A stretch of 64,000 nucleotides of DNA, from contig OW240916.1 of NCBI GenBank assembly GCA_933207985.1, forward strand, positions 299,380,451-299,444,450, given 5' to 3'. Origin of the DNA: Pelobates cultripes. Taxonomy: Eukaryota; Chordata; Amphibia; Anura; Pelobatidae. The notes under the pieces are model-generated. The model was given only the letters and a program-made list of their open reading frames with translations, was not told where the DNA came from and ran no database searches. Of the stretch, positions 51,853-63,044 are shown in pieces (position 1 is the stretch's first letter; each line of letters starts with the position of its first letter). The position numbers and the translations under genes are program-made.

Positions 51853-53233
51853 AGGTGTATTTGGTTTCCTTACCTGTGGGAAATCGTGCGCGGGTACGTC
51901 CGCGGGCTCCCCGGCCTCTATCTGTTCCCCTTTGGAAGTGGGAGTAAGACTGCCTCGTTCCGGAATCCGGGTAGGACAGTTGAGGGTAAAACTGTTGCGG
52001 AGGTCCAGTGCGGGGGCCCGATGGCCAGAAGCGGCTGGTGGCACGGCCCCGCTGCCGACCAGCCCTTGAAAAAACACCCCTGGAGGGGTTGCCCCTGAAG
52101 ACCTTTCTCATAGAGGTACGAGCCTTGTTTAGGGACGTGAACACGTTCACGTGTTTATTGAGCTCCTTCATAAACGCCTCTCCGAAAAGTTTGCCCTGTG
52201 CCAGGGGGCCTAATTCTTTTATCCCAAGGTCGGCCAGCTTCGGGTCAATTCGAAACAGTGCTGCGCGGCGCCGTTCTGTTGAAAGGGCCGCATTCGTATT
52301 CCCCAGGAAGCAGAAGCCCCGCTGGGTCCACTCTCTAATATCATGCGCCCAGGTGCGCACCATGTCCGCGGTAAACGAGTCCGCTCTGGTATAGGCGTCA
52401 TCAGCCAAATACATCACTCGGGCCAGCGGCCCCATCGCATCTAGGAGCTTGTCTTGTGCCCCTTTAAAGCTCCGTTCGATCCCCCTGCGTGGATCGCGAC
52501 CACCCCGTTCCATAAACGTCAGCATTAGCTGGTCAAACTCTGGCGTAAACGCCACTTTGTCTGGCAGGGAAGGTCTAGGGCACTCAGCCCGCATCCTCTT
52601 GCGGACGTGCTTCTCGAGCGGTTTCCGAATCCAGAAGTGCATGAACTTCACCAGGTGGTCGGGTGGAGCCCACTCCCCGGAGCGGGGGTGGCGGATGTTC
52701 CTGGGATCGAACATGCGTTGTCCCGTAGTATCCAGGAATGTCTCTTGCTCCTGGCTAGCAGATGTCGTGGAAGACTCTGCCAATCCTGTCTTCTGGGGCT
52801 CACCCAGGAATGTTTCTGTGACATAGGCGTTGGATCCCCAATCGCCGTCGTCCGAATCCGACGCCTCTGCCTGCCACTCATCCAGGACGGACAGGGTATG
52901 GGGCATCTCACCTTCCTCCTCCGAGGAGGCGTCGGGAAATGTTGTAGGCACGGGTGTTATCGGTGCATGGCGCTTGAGAGGCGCCTTGCCCTTTTTTGGG
53001 GCTTTCCGAGACCCTTCGCCCTTCCAGTGGCGTTTCGTCGGGCGGTGCCTCTCTGGGGAGGAGTCATCGGAGTCACCGGACTCGTCCCTGGGGCGACTAG
53101 ACTTGCCAGGCGGCTTGAGGGTGTCAGAGGCCGTCGGGAGTACCAGTGCCATGGCCTTTTCCAGTGATGCGGCTACCGCCGCATTAATCATGGCTTGCAT
53201 CTGGTCCGCGGAAATCTGTGTCTCCTTTTCCAT
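51853..53233 (-). CDS. gag: DIRS gag-like protein (open)
   Basis: The chosen start is the ATG at 53233, giving MEKETQISADQMQAM in a good initiation context (A at -3, G at +4). The frame is open further upstream to 53473 but has no ATG there. The protein has an acidic and Ser-rich N-terminal part, a basic KKGKAPLKRHAP segment, a central region with WIRKPLEKHVRKRMRAECP, and an Arg/Gly-rich tail (RGRGARGRTRARF) that probably binds RNA. No zinc knuckle is seen, which is normal for DIRS gag. The frame runs on past 51853 into the RT region down to a TAA at 50831, but the stretch of about 51,840 to 51,615 is most likely out of frame for RT. The true gag end in an intact element is unknown, so the left boundary is approximate. 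Confidence 0.8.
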
Positions 53234-53691
53234 GTTATGAATTAGCTGGCCGGCACAGGGCGGAGAGGTATGGGGACGGTATGGGAGGGTATGAATAAGA
53301 GGCCGGCGGCCGGTTAGGGTATAACGCTTAGTAGCGTGAAAGTCGGACTCGCACTGGGGCTCACCCAGCAAAGAGGGAAGTTGCTTTAACAAATTCCCGT
53401 AAGCAGCACTGATGTGGGGGCTCACCCCGTGCCAGGTTACTAGTACAAAACTGACTGGCAAATCCACTCCCAAAGGGTTAACAAACCCAAAATATACAGG
53501 TCCCCTTTAAGGCTCTAACAGTAAAACTCACTTTTGCAGCAGATTTAGCAGGCAAACCCAGGAGCTCTCCAGAACACAGGCTCATTCCACAGCAACACAG
53601 CACCCACAAAATGGCCCCCGTGATTCTCGCGATGTCTGGCCCTTTAAAAGCCCGGGAAAATTGTGCAGGGCTAAATGGAGGCAAAAGTGCG

Positions 53692-54026
53692 TTCGGCAAG
53701 TTTATTCGAATAAACTGCCGAATGCAGGTATGTGCACATACACCTCCGTTCGCGCTGAAATGCGAACGGAGGAGTCCACAATGGGAAGAAGGCTTCCGTT
53801 CGCGCATTGTGTTAAAGCGCGAACGGAGGCAGCACTGGGTGAAACAAAACCTCCGTTCGCGCTATGTATTGCGCGAACGGAGAGGAGTCAGTAAGGAGAG
53901 GGAGAAGGCTTCCGTTCGCGCTTTGTAAAGCGCGAACGGAGGCAGCCCTGGACCTCCCTCGAGCCCTGACTGACAGCAGGGCGGGAAGTACAACCTCCGT
54001 TCGCGCTCAGTAGTGCGCGAACGGAG
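53692..54026 (-). repeat. Array of GC-rich hairpins in the DIRS leader
   Basis: Five inverted repeats share the arm ctccgttcgcgc or a one-base variant and its complement: 53743-53772, 53793-53829, 53851-53882, 53911-53940 and 53995-54026. The one at 53911-53940 has perfect 14-bp arms and a 2-base loop. A sixth, unrelated palindrome (ttcggcaagtttattc and its complement) lies at 53692-53722. They lie between the terminal repeat and the gag start, so the RNA leader would carry a row of stable stems. Confidence 0.93.
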
Positions 54027-54421
54027 AAGAGGCAGCACTGGGAGGGCGGCTGTATAGAGGCAGCCCTCCGTGTGTATGCTGCCTCAGCCTGCCCGGCTCC
54101 GTGCACACAGCAGTGTGAGCCGGGCGGTAGACAAAGGTGGCGAACGTTGCCACTGGGGGGAGGGAGGGGAGTGGGTTGTGGGGAGAGAGGGGGGATACCC
54201 TCAAGGAACTAATCTGCCCCACAACAGTGAAGGAGCCCCTAATTAAAGGAGCCCTCAAGCATGAAAGGAGCCCTTAATTAAAGGAGCCCTCAATTAAAGG
54301 AGCCCTCACTACCCCCACTACAAATACCACAATCAGTTATCTAAAACCGTAAATAATGAAAATTAAACAATAGTAAACAGAAGTAGTACTCTGACCTGTA
54401 CTTGTGATGGAGCAGCAAAGA

Positions 54422-54558
54422 AAGAGGGAATGATGGGATATGTATGGGTTTATATATCCTCTGTTTCATTCTGATTGGTTCTTTTCTTTAAGAGTTTTTT
54501 TCTTTGCTGCTATGGAGCTAGTAAAGAAAGTTAATGCAAATATGAAGCCTCCTGTCAT
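54422..54558. repeat. DIRS inverted terminal repeat, right (5') copy
   Basis: Inverse of 48417-48542. A few bases near the edge differ (gaagcctcctgtcat against the left copy's gcctcctgtcat neighbourhood). The outermost part, gttataaaatt, is unique to this end and is repeated inverted in the internal complementary region. Confidence 0.93.
54448..54480 (-). promoter_or_regulatory. Candidate DIRS promoter in the terminal repeat
   Basis: Read on the minus strand there is a CCAAT box in aaccaatcag (54471-54480) followed about 20 bases later by a TATA-like gatatataaac (54449-54460). It sits upstream of the leader and gag, where the main promoter is expected. The same boxes are in the left repeat, facing the opposite way. 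Confidence 0.6.
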
Positions 54559-54569
54559 GTTATAAAATT

Positions 54570-55170
54570 AAGTTCTTTATGTAAATAAAAACCATATTAA
54601 TATTACAGAAATATTATTGACTTTAAGGCAAGATTATGATAATTAAGCAAATCACCTTGGAAACTGTAGAAACTATAACTTTGATCACTGATAATGGCTA
54701 GTGATACACTGTTATCTTTATATTTATTTCTTTATAGGATTAGGCTATTTAGCTAGATATTTGATATTACGGTCAGTACTTGAAAACTTTGCTACCTATT
54801 ATCCTAACTACCAAAAATAATAATGACTTCTGTGCAACAATTTTTTTGTCAATCATATTTTATGTTACATAGCAACATAGAAACATAGCAACATAGAGAC
54901 GTAGAATGTGATGGCAGATAAGAACCATTCGGCCCATCTAGTCTGCCCAATGTTGCAGGTACAGACATTTCAAATAGTAGGAGCATCAATAAATAGGAAA
55001 ATGACTCATGTTCTATAATAAGATTTTCAATGAATTAGTAAATCCAGCATGACTACTAAAGACTTTATTGTAAAAAACAGATAAAATTTGTATCTTGTAA
55101 TACCTTTTTTATTGGACTAACAGAATTTTTTAATGACAAGCTTTCGGGAGAACCTCCCTTTCTCAAGTCT
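54570..55170. other. Intergenic sequence with dispersed-repeat fragments
   Basis: At 54868-54955 there are repeated acatagcaacatag units followed by 'attcggcccatctagtctgc', a dispersed-repeat signature I have seen in amphibian and fish DNA but cannot class. At 55098-55165 'acctttttattggactaac' and 'gacaagctttcgggagaacc' mark a second repeat end. Confidence 0.55.
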
Positions 55171-55204
55171 GAAGCAATCATGATCGCTTCCAGCAGCTCT
55201 AATG

Positions 55205-55400
55205 GTATTGCAGCGATGCCTCGATGTCGAGGCATTGCTGCAATACGCCCCTCACTGCCAGTGGCCGCCAAAGAACACCTGGTGATCGCTCCCCCCGGAG
55301 CGATCACTTCCGGGTTGCTCCATGTGGAGCCTGGCAGTGAGGCAGAGCATCGGAAGCCATCAGGCATGCTTCCTAATGCTCTGCCTGTACTGAGTGCCTA
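55205..55400. repeat. Repeat with two strong hairpins
   Basis: The first, 55205-55246, has 20-bp arms (gtattgcagcgatgcctcga and its complement with one mismatch) around two bases. The second, 55282-55307, has perfect 11-bp arms gtgatcgctcc/ggagcgatcac around four C. Sequence ending 'gagtgcctagaggggtaaa' follows. It looks like part of a dispersed repeat related to the blocks at 55480-55660 and 56440-56640. Confidence 0.7.
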
Positions 55401-55479
55401 GAGGGGTAAATATATATATAAAAAAAATAATAATAATAATAAAAAAAAGTTAACCCTACCCTCCCTCTCTCTCCCTCCC

Positions 55480-55999
55480 GATGTACTTACCGATCACCGC
55501 CATTCCCCCGCCGTCGATCGATCTTCTTCTTATGGGGCACTGACCCCCAGGGCCATGTGACTGCTCTAAAAGAGTGGTCACATGGCCGCAATAGGTGTCC
55601 ACAGTGCTGCCAGCATGGGGACTGCCTGAACTGACAGGCAGTCCCCCTGCTGGTGAAAAAACTTTTAAAAAGTTAAAATAAATAAATAAAAGGTCATTAA
55701 AGACATTAAAAATATATATATATATATATAAATATTTATACATATATATTTGTGTACGGCACATTTCGAGGACGTATGACAACAATAATAAAAGAAGCAG
55801 TATTAGTAAGAGCAAAGTCAGTTGAGGTGTGCCGAAACTGACGTGAGGTTAGACCTGTAAAAGAGGGCCCACCTAGGTGAAATGATAATGAATTGAGGGT
55901 GCGTTGGGTGGGGCACTTCCGGGAACGCCGACGACATGTAAGCAGGGGCTTACTGAGTTTAAATAGGGAATAATGTACCTGCCACAATTACAGGCCAAG

Positions 56000-56043
<44 letters not shown>

Positions 56044-56199
56044 ACATCATACTAAGTGTATTTATTTAATAATATATACATATATTAATATAAAATTACA
56101 CTTACAGTAAAATTACACATGTATATATAATATATATAATAAATAATAATAATAAAAAATATATATATGTAATTTTATCCTAACTGTATTTTTATATTA

Positions 56200-56241
<42 letters not shown>

Positions 56242-56640
56242 CAAAATATATATATAATTTAATTCTAAGTGTATCTATGTGTATCCCCTTAACCCCTTAA
56301 GGACCAAACTTCTGGAATAAAAGGGAATCATGATATGTCACACATGTCATGTGTCCTTAAGGGGTTAAAGAACGTGGATGTACTACGTACGTCCGACAAA
56401 AAAACGGTTGTTAAGGACCACATATGTACCTACTACAACCGCGGCAAATAAGAGCCCTGGGCTTACCTGGAGCGGCTATTTGCAGCAATTACGGTCGGGG
56501 GAGACTGCCGAAGACCCTAGCAGTCCCCCTGCAGCAGCTCCAGCCACCCCAGCCCTCCAGGGCCATGTGATCACCATGATCACATCGCCGCAATTGGAGT
56601 CTAGGAGCTGCCAGCAGGGGGACTGTCTGAGCTATTTTTA
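55480..56640. repeat. Related repeat blocks separated by AT microsatellites
   Basis: The blocks at 55480-55660 and 56440-56640 share 'cagggccatgtga', 'cagtccccctgc' and 'gccgcaat' segments. Between them lie AT dinucleotide runs (about 55711-55748, 56003-56046 and 56203-56235) and a TTAA MITE. No gene is recognised. Confidence 0.65.
56289..56368. mobile_element. TTAA-flanked palindromic MITE, family C (best copy)
   Basis: It runs from ttaaccccttaaggac to gtccttaaggggttaa, perfect 16-bp inverted ends including TTAA at each edge. The centre contains 'cttctggaataaaaggga', shared with 21641-21715. Confidence 0.8.
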
Positions 56641-57285
56641 AAATGGTGGTTGGCTAGCAAGAGCTGACCAGTTGCCACATAATTGATGCTCGTATTGCTG
56701 AGCATTTTTACTTTTTTGGTTGCTAGCACTGCCAGATGGCAAATAGTACTTTAAATGATCAATTTACTTGCAAAAAAGCAAATGATCATTTGCAAATGCG
56801 CATCCTGTCGCATGCATTTGGTACTGAATGTTAAAATGTGAGTCTTCAGAACCCTATACACAGTACACTGCAGATTAATTTGCATCATCTGAGTTCCGAC
56901 AGTATTTGACTTTAGTATATATGAGAAATGCCATTGCGGTTGGACTTCGGTCAGTTTTCCTGGATTTTGTCAGTTCGGATATAAGTCGATGTTTAGAGAT
57001 TAAACCTCTCGGACTTTTTCTTAGCTTCTCTTCTCTCTAAGAAGTTTGAGCCAGAATTTATCACACATATCTATTTTTTCTATTATTTGTGCGTACTTTC
57101 CAGACCACGTTGTTTGTGGATTCCCCCAGGTATTTTTGAATGTTACAGATCAGGTAGTGGAAATGTATAAAGTCCTCTTGAAGCTTGACTCTATTCTGTC
57201 AGACTCTTCTTGTCCCAGAATACCATGCCTCATAGCTTCCACCAGCTGTACAGCCTTAGCAATAATGTCTAGGTTTATGGCAGAT

Positions 57286-57405
57286 GTATGGCAACCTTTG
57301 GCACTTCAGATGTTGTGAACTACATCTCCCTTGATCCTTTGCCAGCATTATGGCTATAAGAGAGAAGATGTCCAAAACCACTGAAGTGCCAAAGCTTGCC
57401 TACCC
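57286..57405. mobile_element. Palindromic MITE, family A
   Basis: The ends read tggcaacctttggcacttca and the complementary gaagtgccaaagcttgcc, with 'gatgttgtgaactacatctc' inside. Same family as 30959-31085. Confidence 0.75.
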
Positions 57406-60400
57406 CTAGTCTTTGGTATATGCATACCCCACCCATTAAGACAGCTTAACTTGGGCTCACACCCACTGTCAATTTCCCAATTCCCAACATCAAACTCCCC
57501 AACTGTATTTGTAAGATTCAATATATACTGCATATACAGCATACAGTAAGGTGGGAATTAAACCATATCCTGACAATATGGGGCATATATTTGTATCTCA
57601 AGAACCTTATTTAAAATCAGTCTAGTGATTATAATTGGCGCCATTATTAACAGCCAAGAAATGGATCTGCATTTTTATAAATTTAACAATAAATCGGCAT
57701 ATCTATAAAGGCAGTCAGCTTTTAAAAATGCACTCTTTTGCCAGGTATATTTTAAATGTATATGTTTGCTTGGCTGATTGCTTATTGTACAATGGTTATG
57801 AACCTTAATTCAAATATTGTAAGTAACCTATCAGTATTCTTTCTGCTATACCACGGCCGATAAAATGTAAAAATTGCTGTGCTTTTTGGTCTCAGAACCA
57901 TGATCTCCATCTAGTTATTTTATATGCAGCATTGTTTGCGTTTTCTTGTTGTTGTTGTTTTTATTTTTGTTTATATTTTCAGAACTATCTCCAGAGTATC
58001 TTCACTTCAGGGCTTGTAAGGCACGATGTATTGTCCACATAGCCAAAGCAGCACATTTTCCACCCAATTTAAATGTTACATATTCAAGTACACACATTAT
58101 GCACAAATATTATAACAAGCCTAAACCTGATTGATATGGAGCTCTTGTCGTTCTCTGCATCCTTGCTGCCTTCTCGGAGAGTATGAGCTGAATTTATAAA
58201 CAGGAGTATAGTGCTCTGACTTATGATAGATTACACTGTCTGTCTTCCTTGCATTACTGCATGATAATGATAACAAAATACATTCATTACACTTGGGTGC
58301 AGGTCTTTTAATCCAGTCAGTGTTCATTTGTCTTAATTCTAGCTAGCGTAAATAAATATAGAGAAACACAAGAGAAGGGAGACTTGAACAACTCGAAGAA
58401 CACAAGAGAAGAACATTTTTATAGAATTTATTTTTATTAGGGATGAGATGAAAAATGTCTGGCTTCTTTGACTATAAAATAATCTGTGGAACAACCGAAT
58501 CACGCTTCTCTCTGACCCCATTAAACCAGAAGATAGAATTGAATTATCAAAAATTCATAGGTTTTTTTAATGATTTTTTTGTTTTTGTGCTAGACAGAAA
58601 TAATACAAACTTCAGGGGAAAATTATATACTGACAATAATTGAAAGTACACAAAAATTTGTGAACATTATAATTTTTGCTGCTGGTTTTGATATAAATTT
58701 AGTGAAAACTATAGTCAATGGAAATTAGATAGTTGGGAGCATTTTGGAGCATTGCCGTGGAGATTTTCAATTAACCCACAGGTGCCTATTTGAGGTCATG
58801 TTGGGCATTTAAACCTCCCATTTTGAATGGAGGGTACAACTCTGCGTCCACTACTAAAACACACTAATGCACCGCATGTGTTGGCATCATATAGCTAGAG
58901 CTCCATGTTGTTGTGATCCTGACACTTTTTCATTTAAGAAGTAAAGACTATTTGTTTTATTTGATTGGAGCACTATCTATTATTGCATTTGGATGCCTGA
59001 CTGTTACTATTATGCTGGTTTGTGTAGGAAAAGGGCCTGTAGTCACCACTCTGTTGTCAATGCTGCATCTGGATGGGAAAGATTGTCCCAGTTTACCATT
59101 AAATCCTCAACAAGGTGTTTCGTTGTCATTTGTTTGCATTTTTAATGTGCTTTATAGCTAAGTTCTTCAAGGCAGATCTTAATTTTTGAATGCACCTCAC
59201 ATGGGTGGGACATTGTCATGCTGAAACAGGAACGTACCTTTCCTTAGATATTTTGCAAAATAACTTTAGGTGTTCTATGTATAACTAATACAAAGTTCTG
59301 GAGGGGATTTTTTTTTCATCATAAAATATTTATTTATGATCATCATTACCATAACCATTACCTTATTTTAGTATCACCCTCAAAACAACTCTTATTTCAC
59401 TGATGGGTTTGCCATTTGTCCAGTATGGGCTTTTGGGGTGTCTTATCTGATTCTGGGGCTACGATAAAGGCTGTTTTGGTGCTTATGACTATGTACACCT
59501 TTTAGAACTGGTGAATAATAATCTTATAACTAACAAGAGTACTCAAAAACATTACATGAAATAGGGCAAACAAATTCTTTAAATAAACATGGGAGGCCTT
59601 CAAAGGGGCACTGCCACTGATGCAACTTTCTTCACTGACAACATCCATAATGGGCAAGGCCATCTGTAAAGTATAGATGGGGAATGTCAGCCTGGAATAA
59701 AGCATGTCAGTACAACAGACAGCCTCCCGGCTAGCCCCCAAACATACAGGACCATGCAGAGAAGCACTCTCTGCATTGTCATAGTGCTCACTTGGGAGAC
59801 ACTTGGGAGCACTGCTCTCGTTAGATGATCACTATAACAATGGTGATCACTAGACGGTGTTTTAAAAAAAAGTATTTTGAATTGTGTGGTCAGTTAATAA
59901 AAACACTTATTTTTACAACAACTGTAAACTTTGCAAATTTGAGGTCACTCTATATTTAAATTAGTCATTGGTCAAGTGACCAATCAATTTATGCATCTCA
60001 TTGTCTAATTCATAAAAATATAAACTTTTCATACCATAACATAACTTCGTATGACCATCTGAATGTAGTTGGTGACAATTTTGGAAATTTAGGGAAATTT
60101 GTGAGTGCTCTAGACTTGGAATAACTATGGAAGTCTCCACTCGGTCCATGTCACATGATGTCTATTGTTTAAAATGTATGTTTCACCTATAGTATCTTAC
60201 TTCCTGTAGTCTGTTGTAGTCATTTGACCACAACTATGTAATCATCTAAAAAGTCTTCAACATTTCAGGCAAGTTATTTTATGTCATTGTTTTTTTCTCT
60301 CTTACCAAACAGTGAGTAGTGGTAATTATTGTTTAGAATAAACAGATGTGACCTAGTTGCCATGTCAGGACAAATACATGTTGGTGTTGCTTAAGGAAAC

Positions 60401-61827
60401 ATACAACTAAGATATTTTAAACTTTAGAAGTACAGTTACAATTATTTATTTAGAGACATATTCCATAGCACTGTAAAATAAGTAAACATTCCAACAAAAC
60501 ATTTTTGTAAATATGGGATCAACAGGTGATAGGTGCCCAAATGAGTTTACAATCCAAAACTAGATTAATCTAAAATGGCTGACGTTTTGTGGTAAATTTG
60601 TCCTAAACATGTTCTACATGTTTTAAAAGAACGAGCAAATCATGTCACGTAATGAATTAAAACCGGTGTCATTAAGATGACATAATGCTTCCTGGTAGCT
60701 AATTATGAATACAGATTTTTTTTATAAAGATCTTGCATTTTTGCTCAAATTAATACACAAGAATCTTGCTTACAGCATCAGTTCTATTTTATGATTACTT
60801 ACTGATAGCATGTCATTATTTTTAAATGCCTTGGTCCATTTCCCCTCAAGTGAAGTAATGACCAATCAAAAAAAAGGGGATTTTAAAAGATATTAATCTC
60901 TGCTTCAGTAGAATCTAATGTGTCAAGTTAAAAAGCTCTGTGCTCATTCACAATTATTATTTGAATTTTTCTATATTGCAACAAAACAGCTTCAAAGTGG
61001 TTTTTATGAGAAAGTCTATGAGAACGCATAAAAAGAAATGTATTTTCAGAAAGATTCAAAATCATATTTTTTACAACATCTGATCATGAAACTATTCTTG
61101 TTGCAAATGGATTTTGAGATATAATAGCTTTCATTCCATTCTCAAGCCATCTGACCAGCAAAATTATGCTGCTATAAAAATCTAGCTTGTAAATTAAGGA
61201 AAAATAAGAGGAATTTAAACTATGTACTGAAATAGTGATTTAAAGATGCAATACCATAGTTTCACCACTAGATGTCAAAGAAGAGTTGTGCATCTCACGG
61301 AAAGAGCTCTGTTTTTACTTTGTGAATTTAACCTTTTGCGTACATAAAAATGTGAATGTGTTAACCTAATCGTGCTGTTAAATATCTTGATATTGTCAAT
61401 CAAATAACTCTGGTTTTCTACAAGTTTACACATGCATGTCTTATTGTAGAGTCTTTCAAATATCCAGAAAATGAACAAATAATTGATGTTGATATACATA
61501 TATCGAGAGAGAGAAACAGTGAAAGAGAAAACCAGAGAATACATTATGACGTTGATTCACGTGATAATAAAAAATAATAGAGTGATTCCTAAACCACTAT
61601 TACAAAGGATGTTGCTGGAACTATTTGGGAGGGTGAGACACCTGTGTTAAAATCCTACCAACTGCAACAATAGTGTCTAACACATCATTAAGCGAGTCTT
61701 GTTGCTGTACATTATCTTTATGGACCCTCTATTCACAGTGTAATGGATAACTGTTATATAGGGGACGCTATAGTGACACTATCCTGAATTAATAAATGAA
61801 AACATTTTATTAACCCTTTATCAGTCA
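57406..61827. other. Intergenic sequence without recognised genes
   Basis: AT-rich DNA. A short frame at 58913-59161 could encode a hydrophobic stretch (IGALSIIAFGCLTVTIMLVC), but it has no splice or homology support. No RNA gene or long repeat was recognised. Confidence 0.6.
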
Positions 61828-62080
61828 TTAAAGGGACACTTTAAGCACCACAACAATGTGGTCTGTATATTTTATTTTGAACAAGTTTTACAGTTTGTGA
61901 TAATAGAAGGGGCACTCTATGCACCAAAACAACATAACTTGGTATAATAAAGCAGGTTTTGGTGTATAGCTGATATCACTGCTCAATTCTCTGCCATTTA
62001 GGAGTGCAATCTGTTTCTGTTTATGCTGTCCTAAACAAGCCTTCCCTGGCTGTGATCACAGTGATTACAGTGATTTAAGT
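61828..62080. mobile_element. T2/Kolobok-like MITE remnant(s)
   Basis: It starts TTAAAGGGACACTTTAAGCA, matching TTAAAGGRR. A second similar start (ggggcactctatgcacc) occurs near 61910, so two overlapping or nested copies are possible. The right limit is uncertain. Confidence 0.55.
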
Positions 62081-62384
62081 CCATAATAAGAGGACCAAGC
62101 AGTTACACTACAGGGGCATGATCTATAAACTAAAACCTGTCTAATAAGTTAAAGTCTTTTAGCTTTTATAGTCAGTGCAACCATAAGGCCACCTTAGGAA
62201 ACACCGGCCTGGTTAGCACAATCTCTGGGTGACCAGCAGGAGTGCACTCCTCATACTGCCAGTCACTTAAAGTAGCATGGTACATAATCTTCTGGATCCT
62301 CTACCTGGTCTGACAGGAAGTGCTCACTAGGACCACAAACAACTTAGGTAGCATGGCATACTACAAGGAGGTAAGCATGAAGGA

Positions 62385-62665
62385 ATCGGGAAGCGACCAC
62401 AAAGAGGGGGGTGGAAGAGACCACAAAGGGACTGGGGAGTGGTAGAGACAAACAAAAGGTGCTTGGGGGAGACACAGAGTTGAGCTGGGAGTAGAAAGAG
62501 ACACACGGAGGGTCTCCCAATTGGGGCTGGGGAGAAAGAGACTCCCAAAAGAAGCTGTGGGGGAAAGAGGCACATGAGGGGCTGGGTGTGAAAGAGACAC
62601 CCAGAAGGGAAGAAGGGAGAGAGAAACACATAGAAGGGTTGGGGAGAAAGAGACACACACAGGGT
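62385..62665. repeat. Purine-rich degenerate minisatellite
   Basis: The + strand is rich in G and A, with repeated 'gagaaagagacac' and 'ggggctggg' motifs at intervals of about 45 bp. Three overlapping minus-strand open frames here are products of this composition. Confidence 0.75.
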
Positions 62666-63044
62666 TTTGGTGATCACTTACAAAATTTAGTCAGCTTATT
62701 CTTACTTATCAGGCTCTATATGACTCTATATTTCATAAACCACTGTTCTGACCCACTCTAATTTATACATAGTGAACCACAATAATCTATTTCTAGGAAT
62801 TTATTTATACCTAATCTACACATTTTTTACATTTCTGCACATAAACACATTAAAATGAATGGTACCACTATTAGCAGAAAGAGCAGAGAAAGAGCACAAA
62901 TACATCGAAACACACGGTCTCTGGGCTCATTGTAAGGGAATTCAAAGTCAAGTTGGTAGGACACAAGAAATGAAACTGACTTAGAAAACATGTTCTGTAT
63001 GAAATTTTGAATTTCACTTTGAATTACCAACAAGTCATAAGTTA

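Larger units (their letters stand above)
48363..54569 (-). mobile_element. Full-length DIRS-type retrotransposon
   Basis: A 6.2-kb element transcribed on the minus strand. Reading in its own direction, it has an inverted terminal repeat, a hairpin-rich leader, gag, an overlapping RT/RNase H/methyltransferase-like frame, a tyrosine recombinase frame ending at 49041, an internal complementary region (48939-49039), a non-coding tail, and the opposite inverted repeat. DIRS elements copy through a circular DNA and integrate with a tyrosine recombinase rather than a DDE integrase, so they make no target duplication, and none is seen here. The flanks share only aaatt or similar bases with the ends (left ctgaaatt, right ataaaatt). 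RT is broken, so this copy is not autonomous now, but its structure and open frames suggest a fairly young insertion. Confidence 0.96.

Noticed and set aside
50831..53473. An 880-residue natural gag-RT fusion protein
   Set aside because: The RT N-terminal block (SQNWAGLTTDAWVL) lies in another frame, so the fused frame is a result of the indel near 51610, not a designed fusion.
58913..59161. A possible small membrane protein
   Set aside because: It has one hydrophobic segment only, no homology recognised and no promoter or splice context.
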